Positions 9,818-18,366 of a DNA stretch of 36,977 bases are shown piece by piece. Each line of letters opens with the position of its first letter. The first letter of the stretch is position 1. Both the position numbers and the translations under genes were made by a program. Source of the stretch: Ichthyobacteriaceae bacterium (lineage in GTDB: Bacteria; Bacteroidota; Bacteroidia; Flavobacteriales; JADGDT01). The notes under the pieces were generated by a model that was given only the letters and a program-made list of their open reading frames with translations, was not told where the DNA came from and made no database searches. Where the stretch lies: NCBI GenBank assembly GCA_016744755.1, contig JADGDT010000020.1, forward strand, positions 1 through 36,977, given 5' to 3'.

Positions 9818-10891
9818 CTAATGATCGTAACCGATATTGTCTAACTTTCCTTTAAATAGTTTGTGAACTATTACGAAATAAATAACAACAAGAAGCATTG
9901 CAAATATCCACCAATACAACCCTACTTCTAAGCTGTAATCTGTAGCTTTCATACTTTGTACTGTCAAAGGTGGATTAACACTATTTGTTGATGGTAACAA
10001 TATTGGGAACATTGCCATTATTGATGTTAAAATTGCACCAAAAATAAAAGTTGCCGATGATAAGAAAATTGCACCTTCTTTATTCATTCTATTCATAACA
10101 AAAACTCCAATTAGCCCTGCCAATGCTAGTATCGGGAAAATAAACAACAACGGATTCTCTACGAAATTGTTCATAGGATTTGGCTTTAGTGCAAAAATAG
10201 AAACAATAGATATCATCACTAATACTACTTGTACACTCAAGAAAATAGGTATAAGTTTTTTCATCTTAGCATTAGTTCTACCAGATAATTTATACCTCAA
10301 CCAACTTGCTCCGTGGGTTGTAAGTGTTGTTGCTGCAACTAGCCCTAGTAGTACTGTAAACCAGTCTAAAACACCCACTTCTTGCATAAAAGGTGAAAAT
10401 GAAGAATTCCAAAGGGGAACAAAGAAATTATGAGTTTCATACCTTGACACACCATCTACAACACCTCCAAGGTTTACACCTCGTACTACATTTCCTAAAG
10501 CTGCACCAAAAAATATTGCCAAAAACAAACTAGCCAACCCAAAAGCTTTATCCCAAATTACTCTCCATATTTCATTTTCTAATAAGTTTCTTAGTTCTAA
10601 GCCTATACCTCTAAAAATGAGTAGCCATAAAACCATTATCAATGGCAAATAAAAACCACTAAATGCTGTTGCATAGAGTGTTGGAAATGCAAAAAACAAG
10701 ACTCCACCTCCTGCAATTAACCAAACTTCATTACCATCCCAATACGGCCCAATTGCTTGAGTCATTTTTGTTCTCTCATCTTCATCTTCCGAAAAAAGAA
10801 GATGAAGTATACCTACTCCAAAGTCGAACCCATCTAAAATCACGAAAATGGTTAACATTGCTACTATTACTACTGCCCAAAATATTTCCAT
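9818..10891 (-). CDS. cydB: Cytochrome bd ubiquinol oxidase subunit II
   Basis: ILDGFDFGVGILHLLF, GPYWDGNEVWLIAGGGVLFFAFPTLYATAFSGFYLPL typical of CydB; adjacent to cydA. Confidence 0.96.
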   Translation of the reverse strand: MEIFWAVVIVAMLTIFVILDGFDFGVGILHLLFSEDEDERTKMTQAIGPYWDGNEVWLIAGGGVLFFAFPTLYATAFSGFYLPLIMVLWLLIFRGIGLELRNLLENEIWRVIWDKAFGLASLFLAIFFGAALGNVVRGVNLGGVVDGVSRYETHNFFVPLWNSSFSPFMQEVGVLDWFTVLLGLVAATTLTTHGASWLRYKLSGRTNAKMKKLIPIFLSVQVVLVMISIVSIFALKPNPMNNFVENPLLFIFPILALAGLIGVFVMNRMNKEGAIFLSSATFIFGAILTSIMAMFPILLPSTNSVNPPLTVQSMKATDYSLEVGLYWWIFAMLLVVIYFVIVHKLFKGKLDNIGYDH

Positions 10892-10893
10892 GA

Positions 10894-12246
10894 TTATTCG
10901 GCTTTATTTAAATTAATTTTTTCTGGTCCTTGATAAATTACTTTTCCTACCAGTCCTAAAAATAATAATCCAAGTAAAATGTAAAGTCCAATAAACCCTA
11001 GTAAAGTAAATAAGGCATTACCTGCCGATACTGTTTCAGAAAAACCTTGATTTGTTCTAAGTAAATTATAGACTAACCATGGCTGACGACCTAGCTCAGA
11101 TGTGTACCACCCTGTAAGATTTGCAATATATGGGAAAGGAAACGCAAACATCAAAATCCACATATACCACCTGCGATTGTATAATTTTCTTTGCCACAAA
11201 AAGAATGTTCCAATAACCATTATCAATATAAAAATTGTTCCTAAACCAACCATCATATGGTAGGCATAGTAAAGACCTGGTATGCTTGTAGGCCAATCCT
11301 CTTTAGGGAAATCATTTAACCCTTTTATCTCTGCATCCCATCTTTCGTAAGTAAGGAAACTAAGTACATTAGGCACTTCAATTTTGTTGTCTAATGTTTG
11401 GTGAAGCATATTTGGTTGACCTATAAGTACAATTGGTGCACCTTCTACAGAATCAAATAAACCTTCCATTGCTGCTAAGGTTACGGGCTGATGTTCTGCT
11501 ACTTGTTTTGCTAGCCAATCGCCCGTAGGTACAGCTAACATTATACTCGCAAAAAGTCCAAAATTCACTCCTAATTTCACGTATAGTTTGCCAAAATTTC
11601 TATGTTCTTTTTTTAGCAAATAATATGCTCCAACAGCTGCTACAACAAAAGAAGAAGTTAACAATGATGCCATTTGATTGTGTAAATAAGAAGGTATCAA
11701 CCAAGGATTAGAAAATAATGCCGAAAACTCGGTAAGTACAAATTTTCCATTTTCTAAAATTTCGAAACCAACTGGATTTTGCATCCAAGAATGAGTTGCT
11801 ATAATAAACAGTCCACTTAACCAAGAACCTAAAAACACAAGAAATGCCGAAAGGAAATGAATTTTCCTGCCAACTAATTTTTCTCCAAAAAGAAATATTC
11901 CAAGGAAACTAGATTCTAAAAAGAAAGAAAACATTCCTTCCATAGCTAGAGTCTGACCAATTATATTTCCTGTTAATTCAGAAAACCTAGACCAGTTTGT
12001 GCCAAATTGAAACTCCATAGGAATTCCTGTCACAACTCCCATTACAAAGTTTACGGCAAATATTTTAGCCCAAAACTTTGAAGCTGAGTTGTATTTTTCA
12101 TCATTTGTTTTTAAATGAAGAGCTTTTAAAAATACTATAATTAATGATAACCCCATTGTTAATTGAGGAAACAGATAATGAAACGTAATGGTAAACGCAA
12201 ATTGTAATCTGTGAAACAATAGAGCGTCGGAAAGTGCTTCGTGCAT
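10894..12246 (-). CDS. cydA: Cytochrome bd ubiquinol oxidase subunit I
   Basis: LLFHRLQFAFTITFHYLFPQLTMGLS, GVVTGIPMEFQFGTNW, GWYTSELGRQPWLVYNLLRT typical of CydA. Confidence 0.97.
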   Translation of the reverse strand: MHEALSDALLFHRLQFAFTITFHYLFPQLTMGLSLIIVFLKALHLKTNDEKYNSASKFWAKIFAVNFVMGVVTGIPMEFQFGTNWSRFSELTGNIIGQTLAMEGMFSFFLESSFLGIFLFGEKLVGRKIHFLSAFLVFLGSWLSGLFIIATHSWMQNPVGFEILENGKFVLTEFSALFSNPWLIPSYLHNQMASLLTSSFVVAAVGAYYLLKKEHRNFGKLYVKLGVNFGLFASIMLAVPTGDWLAKQVAEHQPVTLAAMEGLFDSVEGAPIVLIGQPNMLHQTLDNKIEVPNVLSFLTYERWDAEIKGLNDFPKEDWPTSIPGLYYAYHMMVGLGTIFILIMVIGTFFLWQRKLYNRRWYMWILMFAFPFPYIANLTGWYTSELGRQPWLVYNLLRTNQGFSETVSAGNALFTLLGFIGLYILLGLLFLGLVGKVIYQGPEKINLNKAE

Positions 12247-12438
12247 AACTGAATAATTATGTTTAAAATTATTACTTGCAAAAGTAAACCTACTTTATAA
12301 ATTTATGTATTATAAAGTATAGATTATTTTTATATCGATAAATAAATCACAACATTAAATTTAGTGAAATGAGAGTTAATTATTTACAGAACAATTTAAA
12401 ATTATTGTCATATAAAAACATGTGTTAGATTTTGTTTT

Positions 12439-12846
12439 TTATTCTACAGCACCAAAATCTTCAAACTTTAATTCTCCCAAAATATTAAATAACGAAAACC
12501 CTTTATCTACATAGTTATTTATCCCTCCCGAAAGATCTAATACATTTTTATACCCGTATTCTTTAAGAGCTATCTGTGTCATCGCACTAATACCTCCTCC
12601 TATACAATAAAGTACTATTTTGGTGTCGTCTTTAATATTAGGTATCTTTTCGGCTAACGAAGTTTCTACATAACCTCTGTTCATATTTATTGCCCCACGT
12701 ACATGTCCTGCGTTAAATTCAGCATCGCTACGTAAATCGATAATTAAAGTTTCAGAATTCTCTTTTATGAAATCCTGAAATTGGAAAGGGTTTAGGTGTT
12801 CCGCTTTTTGAACAAATGGTTGTACTATTTCTTGTTTTGTTTTCAT
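12439..12846 (-). CDS. Rhodanese-like domain-containing protein
   Basis: LIIDLRSDAEFNAGHVRGAINMN ... VLYCIGGGISAMTQIALKEYGYKNVLDLSGG. Confidence 0.9.
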   Translation of the reverse strand: MKTKQEIVQPFVQKAEHLNPFQFQDFIKENSETLIIDLRSDAEFNAGHVRGAINMNRGYVETSLAEKIPNIKDDTKIVLYCIGGGISAMTQIALKEYGYKNVLDLSGGINNYVDKGFSLFNILGELKFEDFGAVE

Positions 12847-12954
12847 TTTATAACAATTTTATTTTTTATTGTAGAATTCATAGTAGCAAAGAATTAGAAA
12901 GATAGCTGTTGACTTCAAATTATTAATACAAGTACTAATGAATCTATGTTTTTC

Positions 12955-13419
12955 TTAACCCATTGATATATTCTCGTATCCTTCGTCAGCTATTAAGTAT
13001 TTTGAATTTGCTGCCATTACTGCGAGCTGATCGGCTCTTTCGTTGCCAGGGTGTCCGGCATGGCCTTTTATCCATTTAAATTTTACATCGTGCTTACGAT
13101 ATATTTTAAGAAAACGTATCCATAAATCGGAGTTGACTCTATTTTTGAAACTTTTCTTCTCCCAACCGTAAACCCATCCTTTTTCTACAGAATCAACTAC
13201 ATATTTTGAGTCTGACCAAATTAAAACTTCCGAAGGTCCTTTAAGAGCCTCCAAAGCCACAATTACTGCCAATAGCTCCATGCGGTTATTTGTAGTTTTT
13301 ATAAATCCTTGAGCCAACTCTTTCTTATATTTTTTATCTTCCGTTTCTAGTATGGCACCATAGCCTCCTGGACCAGGGTTACCTAATGCAGAACCATCTG
13401 TAAATACAACTATCTTCAA
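12955..13419 (-). CDS. rnhA: Ribonuclease HI
   Basis: VVFTDGSALGNPGPGGYGAILE, TTNNRMELLAVIVALEAL, WSDSKYVVDSVEKGWVYGWEKK, VKFKWIKGHAGHPGNERADQLA. Confidence 0.96.
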   Translation of the reverse strand: MKIVVFTDGSALGNPGPGGYGAILETEDKKYKKELAQGFIKTTNNRMELLAVIVALEALKGPSEVLIWSDSKYVVDSVEKGWVYGWEKKSFKNRVNSDLWIRFLKIYRKHDVKFKWIKGHAGHPGNERADQLAVMAANSKYLIADEGYENISMG

Positions 13420-13497
13420 GAGAAATTATTTGTAGAGTTATTAATAATTGGCAAAAGTAATGATACCTATATTTATTTGAAAGTAGAAACTAATAAA

Positions 13498-13532
13498 AGA
13501 AAAGGCTTATCTATTTCAGATAAGCCTTTTCT
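13498..13532. terminator. Rho-independent terminator
   Basis: AAAAGGCTTATCT-atttc-AGATAAGCCTTTT perfect stem downstream of the PepSY-TM gene on the minus strand. Confidence 0.88.
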
Positions 13533-13549
13533 AAACTTTAAGTATGTAT

Positions 13550-14110
13550 TTATATTACTAACATCAAAAAAACCGATGGAATTAATATTCCAAGTAATGT
13601 CCAATAGAGTCCATATTTAGTAATACCATATTTGCCTTTTACAAGAAATAAACCGCTAATTGATACTATTATAAGTATCACAGCAAAAATATCTGAAAAC
13701 CAAACCCATAAACTTTCACGATTGTAATGCAGAAAATTAAATTCATAAAAGAATGGACGCCTATTTATAACTTCAATAATTGCAACCTTTTTGCCAGCAA
13801 TTACATCTACAACTCCTCCTTTTACGAAAATACGAACTGAACCATCCGATCTTTCAAAATGTTTCTTATAGGTAAGACTTGGAGCTATTTCTGTTAGTAA
13901 GTTCTTAGCAGACAACTTACTTTGACTATCATCAAAACTAATTACACTACTCGAAACTGTGTAACTCGGATTCCAATCGTTAATATGATTTAACGATATG
14001 CCCGAAATAGCGTAGATAAATGTTAACCCAAAAATAAGGAACCCCAAATCACGATGAATTACACGAAACCAAATACGCCATTTTCTTTTCTTGAATTTTT
14101 CTAAATTCAT
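13550..14110 (-). CDS. PepSY-associated TM helix domain protein
   Basis: RVIHRDLGFLIFGLTFIYAISGISLNHI and C-terminal TM helices typical of PepSY-TM proteins. Confidence 0.75.
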   Translation of the reverse strand: MNLEKFKKRKWRIWFRVIHRDLGFLIFGLTFIYAISGISLNHINDWNPSYTVSSSVISFDDSQSKLSAKNLLTEIAPSLTYKKHFERSDGSVRIFVKGGVVDVIAGKKVAIIEVINRRPFFYEFNFLHYNRESLWVWFSDIFAVILIIVSISGLFLVKGKYGITKYGLYWTLLGILIPSVFLMLVI

Positions 14111-14122
14111 AAGACAATATTA

Positions 14123-14671
14123 TTAATCAAATTTAGTGAAAGAGATTCCATCTACATGATAAATAGATTTGTACCCTTTTTCGGTAGAAGCAATTTCCTC
14201 TCGTAATTTTTTTATCTGATCTTCTTGTTTTTTATTTTCTTCTTCATCATGTCCTTCTCCGTCACCTTCCCCATCGTGGTTCTCTTTCATACTATCTTCC
14301 ATTTGGTTTATGTATGCTTCATCTATTCTTTGTTCTATTAAAATCCCTCTTACTTCAATGTCACTACCTATTAGATCAGCATCAAAGCCACGTATTTCGC
14401 CACCTGCTTCAATTTTTATTCTTAAATCTTCGGTACTTCCAAATACAAAAGCTCTTTTCCCCGAATGCTTGCAAACATGGTCTACTGTGCCTTTTAAGAT
14501 TACTTCTTGATTAACTAATTTATCTTTTTGATCTAATAACTGATCGACAGTTAATAATACAATTTCTTTATTTTTAACCTGATTATCAGATGGTGATTCG
14601 GAATTAGTTTCCTCATTATTACACCCTATAAAAGCTAAAGCTAGTAGGGATATTGCTAGATATTTTTTCAT
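14123..14671 (-). CDS. Predicted lipoprotein with OB-fold-like domain and an acidic/His-containing insert
   Basis: Lipobox ALAFIGC; VNQEVILKGTVDHVCKHSGKRAFVFGS...LRIKIEAG...GSDIEVRGIL resembles OB-like domains; linker ENHDGEGDGEGHDEEENKK. Confidence 0.65.
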   Translation of the reverse strand: MKKYLAISLLALAFIGCNNEETNSESPSDNQVKNKEIVLLTVDQLLDQKDKLVNQEVILKGTVDHVCKHSGKRAFVFGSTEDLRIKIEAGGEIRGFDADLIGSDIEVRGILIEQRIDEAYINQMEDSMKENHDGEGDGEGHDEEENKKQEDQIKKLREEIASTEKGYKSIYHVDGISFTKFD

Positions 14672-14787
14672 TGTAATGAATTATAAGTTAATAATTTCAA
14701 ATGTAACAATAGTCACTAATATTAACGGTGACAAGTATCATATTTGATTATTTATTAATTTTTAGAAATAGACAGTGTTGATAGTTC

Positions 14788-15792
14788 TTATTCTGACAAA
14801 TATTTTTCAGAAACTTCTTTTATTACTTTATCAATAGGTTCAAATGAAAAATCTAATGTTTCTATTATTTTTTTATTACTGAATTTACTAGTAGTTATTG
14901 CACTCTTTGCAGAATCTTTGGTAAGTCTTTGTTTTGCTCCAAATAAGATTGATTTCACTACATCTAGCTTCCATGCTATAGAAAGCATCCATTTTTTTGC
15001 ATGAATAGTTGGCGGTTGTATGTTTATATTTTGAGCAATAGAAGAGAAAACTTTTTTATACGAAATGTTTTCAGAATTAATCACAAATCTTTCGTTTACC
15101 ACATCTGAATCCATCAATGAAATCATTGCTCTTGCAACATCGTTTACTCCAACAAATCCACTTCCACCATTTGTGTAAAATTTCATCCCTTTATTTACAG
15201 CCGTGAATAATTTCCCTGAGCTAGTATTCCAAAAACCTGGACCAATAATTATTGATGGGTTAACGATAACTGCATTTAATCCTTCTTCAATACCTCTCCA
15301 AACTTCCATTTCTGCGCCATTCTTAGAAATTCCATAGCCACTATTTACAGCATCAGGGTTCCAGTAATCCTCTTCTGTTGCTTCAGATTCGTCTAATGGT
15401 TTTGATAATGTTGCAATAGAACTAACATGACATAGTTTCTGTATATTGTTTGATAAACATAAATTCACCACATTGGCTGTTCCATCAATATTTACTTCTT
15501 TCATTAGTTTTTCACCTCTCTTATCAAAAGACACAATAGCAGCAGAGTGGTAGACTTTTGAAACATTGTTAAAAGCTATTTCTAATGATGGCAGATCAAG
15601 AATATCACCTTTCACCCATTCTACTTTTTCAAAAAGTTCTGTATGATTTTTGGTATAATAAGCAAATACTGATTTCACTTGCTCAAACTTTTCCTTATTT
15701 CTATAAAGAGCTTTAACTCTTTGTTCTGTTTGCAATAAGTGATATAATAGGTGCGAACCTAGTAATCCTGTGCCTCCTGTAACTAGTATCAT
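14788..15792 (-). CDS. NAD-dependent epimerase/dehydratase (extended SDR)
   Basis: MILVTGGTGLLGSHLLYHLL Rossmann motif; YGISKNGAEMEVWRG catalytic YxxxK. Confidence 0.9.
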   Translation of the reverse strand: MILVTGGTGLLGSHLLYHLLQTEQRVKALYRNKEKFEQVKSVFAYYTKNHTELFEKVEWVKGDILDLPSLEIAFNNVSKVYHSAAIVSFDKRGEKLMKEVNIDGTANVVNLCLSNNIQKLCHVSSIATLSKPLDESEATEEDYWNPDAVNSGYGISKNGAEMEVWRGIEEGLNAVIVNPSIIIGPGFWNTSSGKLFTAVNKGMKFYTNGGSGFVGVNDVARAMISLMDSDVVNERFVINSENISYKKVFSSIAQNINIQPPTIHAKKWMLSIAWKLDVVKSILFGAKQRLTKDSAKSAITTSKFSNKKIIETLDFSFEPIDKVIKEVSEKYLSE

Positions 15793-16003
15793 ATTGCGAA
15801 TATATAAATATTTGAAGCTTCACTACTTTTGATAAGTGTTTTTTTATCAGAATCAACAATTATTAGATTTTATTTTTAGGGTGTTAATATATAAAGTGTT
15901 TTTTGTGAATATCTTTTCAGGTATATCTACTAATGCTTTTGTTTTGAAATGTACATTTGACAGAAATAACCACTTACTTATAGTAAGATCATAAAAAAGA
16001 TAA

Positions 16004-16699
16004 ATGTCAAGTCAATTATTAATGATTAATATACTTAACGGCGATTGGATAAACCTTACGTTTATTCTGATTTTTGTATTATTAGTTCTTAACAAATTAT
16101 TATTTCAAAAGCGTTTTGTTATTTTGACTACAAAAATATTTAGCAATAAATATTTTTCAATGTATTTAAAAGACTCCCCTCTTATTACTAGTACATTTAA
16201 TATTATTTTTTTCCCTATAAACTTATTGATCATAAGTTTAACATTATTTTTCATCTCCACAGAGTATTATAAAGAATTAATAGATAATTATAATTTTACG
16301 ACCTTTTTATATTTTGTATTGATAATTTTTATTTTTTTTGTTCTAAAAATAATTCTGAGGTTCATCATAAATATTATCCTTTCTACAATAAAAAGAGCTA
16401 AACAATTTTCTTTTTTCAAGCTGAGTTTTAGGAGCCTTTCATCTTTAGTCATTCTACCATTTCTCTTAATTCATCAATATTCTGTTTTAGATAAAGATAT
16501 ATCTTTAACTCTCTTAGTGTCAGTATTTATTACTCTTTTAGCTATTCAGTACCTGTATTCCAGCTATTTAATAATAGCTCAAAAACAATACTCTTTATTC
16601 TATATAATTTTATACCTTTGCACACTGGAAATCATACCTGCTATTATATATATAAAACTTATATTTATACTAAAAATCAATGATTTCATAAGCTTCTAA
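16004..16699 (+). CDS. DUF4271-like integral membrane protein
   Basis: Multiple TM helices; sits immediately upstream of hemD, a typical Bacteroidota arrangement for DUF4271. Confidence 0.7.
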   Translation: MSSQLLMINILNGDWINLTFILIFVLLVLNKLLFQKRFVILTTKIFSNKYFSMYLKDSPLITSTFNIIFFPINLLIISLTLFFISTEYYKELIDNYNFTTFLYFVLIIFIFFVLKIILRFIINIILSTIKRAKQFSFFKLSFRSLSSLVILPFLLIHQYSVLDKDISLTLLVSVFITLLAIQYLYSSYLIIAQKQYSLFYIILYLCTLEIIPAIIYIKLIFILKINDFISF

Positions 16700-16813
16700 G
16701 AAGCATAAATTTGTGGTGTTTTAGTCAGATATTTTGTCTGAATTTATATTAAATACTTTACCATGAGTATAATTAAAGCGCCATCAGAACATTAATAACT
16801 GTAATGTAAACTG

Positions 16814-17560
16814 ATGAAAGTAAAAACTATCTTGGTTTCTCAACCGGAACCTAAAACAGAGTCGTCTCCTTACTTCGACCTTGCTGAAAAGCAAAAAATA
16901 AAAGTTGATTTTAGACCTTTTATACATGTAGAAGGAATAGATGCTTCGGAAGTAAGAAAGGAAAAAATCGATTTAAATGATTTTACAGCAGTAATTCTTA
17001 CAAGTAGACATGCTGTAGATCACTTCTTTAGAGTTGCAGAGGAAATGAGGTATTCAGTGCCAGATTCTATGAAGTATTTCTGTCAATCTGAAGCCATTGC
17101 TTTTTATTTACAAAAATATATTGTTTATCGTAAACGCAAAGTTTATGTTGGTGTTAGAACTTTCGAAGAGCTTAGTAAAGTTCTTAAAAAGCATAAAACT
17201 GAGAAGTACTTGTTGCCTTCTTCTGATGTATTGAAATCAAATTACAAGAAAGAATTAGACTCTGCAAAACTTAATTGGGTAAGAGGTATATTCTTTAAAA
17301 CTGTTCATAGTGACTTGTCTGATCTTGATGATGTTTTTTATGATATATTAGTTTTCTTTAGCCCTTCTGGAATTCAATCTTTATTTGCGAACTTCCCAGA
17401 TTTTGTTCAAAATAAAACTAAAATTGCAACATTTGGATCTACTACTTTAAAAGCTGCATCTGATTTAGGTTTAAAAGTAGATATATTAGCTCCATCGCCA
17501 GAAACACCTTCTATGACTATGGCTCTAGAAAATTACATTAAAGCAGAAAATAGTAAATAG
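16814..17560 (+). CDS. hemD: Uroporphyrinogen-III synthase
   Basis: KTILVSQPEPKTESSPYFDLAEKQKIKVDFRPFI ... AVILTSRHAVDHFFR ... DILVFFSPSGIQSLF ... IATFGSTTLKAA typical of Bacteroidota HemD. Confidence 0.88.
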   Translation: MKVKTILVSQPEPKTESSPYFDLAEKQKIKVDFRPFIHVEGIDASEVRKEKIDLNDFTAVILTSRHAVDHFFRVAEEMRYSVPDSMKYFCQSEAIAFYLQKYIVYRKRKVYVGVRTFEELSKVLKKHKTEKYLLPSSDVLKSNYKKELDSAKLNWVRGIFFKTVHSDLSDLDDVFYDILVFFSPSGIQSLFANFPDFVQNKTKIATFGSTTLKAASDLGLKVDILAPSPETPSMTMALENYIKAENSK

Positions 17561-17603
17561 ATATTATTCTGAGTTATCCAATAGGTTGACTGTTTATAAA
17601 ACA

Positions 17604-17643
17604 TAAAAAAACCTGTGAGTTAATTAACTCACAGGTTTTTTTT
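17604..17643. terminator. Bidirectional rho-independent terminator
   Basis: AAAAAACCTGTGAGTT-aatt-AACTCACAGGTTTTTTTT perfect palindrome between convergent genes. Confidence 0.93.
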
Positions 17644-17665
17644 AACAGCAAAGCCAATTATACCA

Positions 17666-17998
17666 CTAGCTACGTACTACATGAAATTCTCCTATTGGGA
17701 GGTATTCGTATATATCATAAAACTCTAAAAGAATCTTGTGTAAATCACTCCCTTCGTAAACAATTACATTTCTTATATATGTAACGCCCTCGCTTCTTTC
17801 CATGTTATTACCAAAAGCTAATTCGAAAATTTCTTCATCAGATTTTCCACGGCTATTGTATTCCTTAGCGTTATCTTTAGAAAGAGTATTTTTTTCTTTG
17901 CCGTAATAAGAATAACCGTTAAAATAAAGTCCCGTTTTAGTATGAACTATTCTGCAGGTAACTCTGGAACCTCCTCTTTGTGAATCTTCTGATTTCAT
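17666..17998 (-). CDS. Conserved hypothetical protein
   Basis: 110-aa ORF between a strong terminator and a non-coding gap; plausible codon composition; family not recognised. Confidence 0.6.
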   Translation of the reverse strand: MKSEDSQRGGSRVTCRIVHTKTGLYFNGYSYYGKEKNTLSKDNAKEYNSRGKSDEEIFELAFGNNMERSEGVTYIRNVIVYEGSDLHKILLEFYDIYEYLPIGEFHVVRS

Positions 17999-18366
17999 GA
18001 CTTATTATTTTATATGTGTTTGTTCTTGCGTTACTTTAAAGTAGTGCAAGAATATTTGTATTTTACTATCCCTAATTATAGAAGTTTTTATCTCTCTTTT
18101 TAAGACTATAAAACTAACCAATTCTTTTAATACTTGTTCATTGTTTAATTCTTATTACTATTGGAAATAATATCACTGCAAAACGTATTTATTTTTAAGA
18201 ATATACCGCATTAACTTTATGTAATTTTAAATATAAAAATAGCATCGTTTATATCTACATATTTTGTTGCCAAATCTCTATCTAAACTTATAATTAAATC
18301 ATAAATTGTGACTTCTTGTTTTTGTAAATCTTTCAGAATATTCTACCTAAAAAAATACTCGATTTT

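Noticed and set aside
10663-10893. Plus-strand ORF antisense to cydB (and similar antisense ORFs such as 14310-14514, 28806-29096, 29066-29389, 36011-36265)
   Set aside because: Shadow ORFs opposite well-supported genes; low-complexity translations, no family.
9818-12246. cydAB operon as unusual
   Set aside because: Standard cytochrome bd oxidase arrangement in Bacteroidota.
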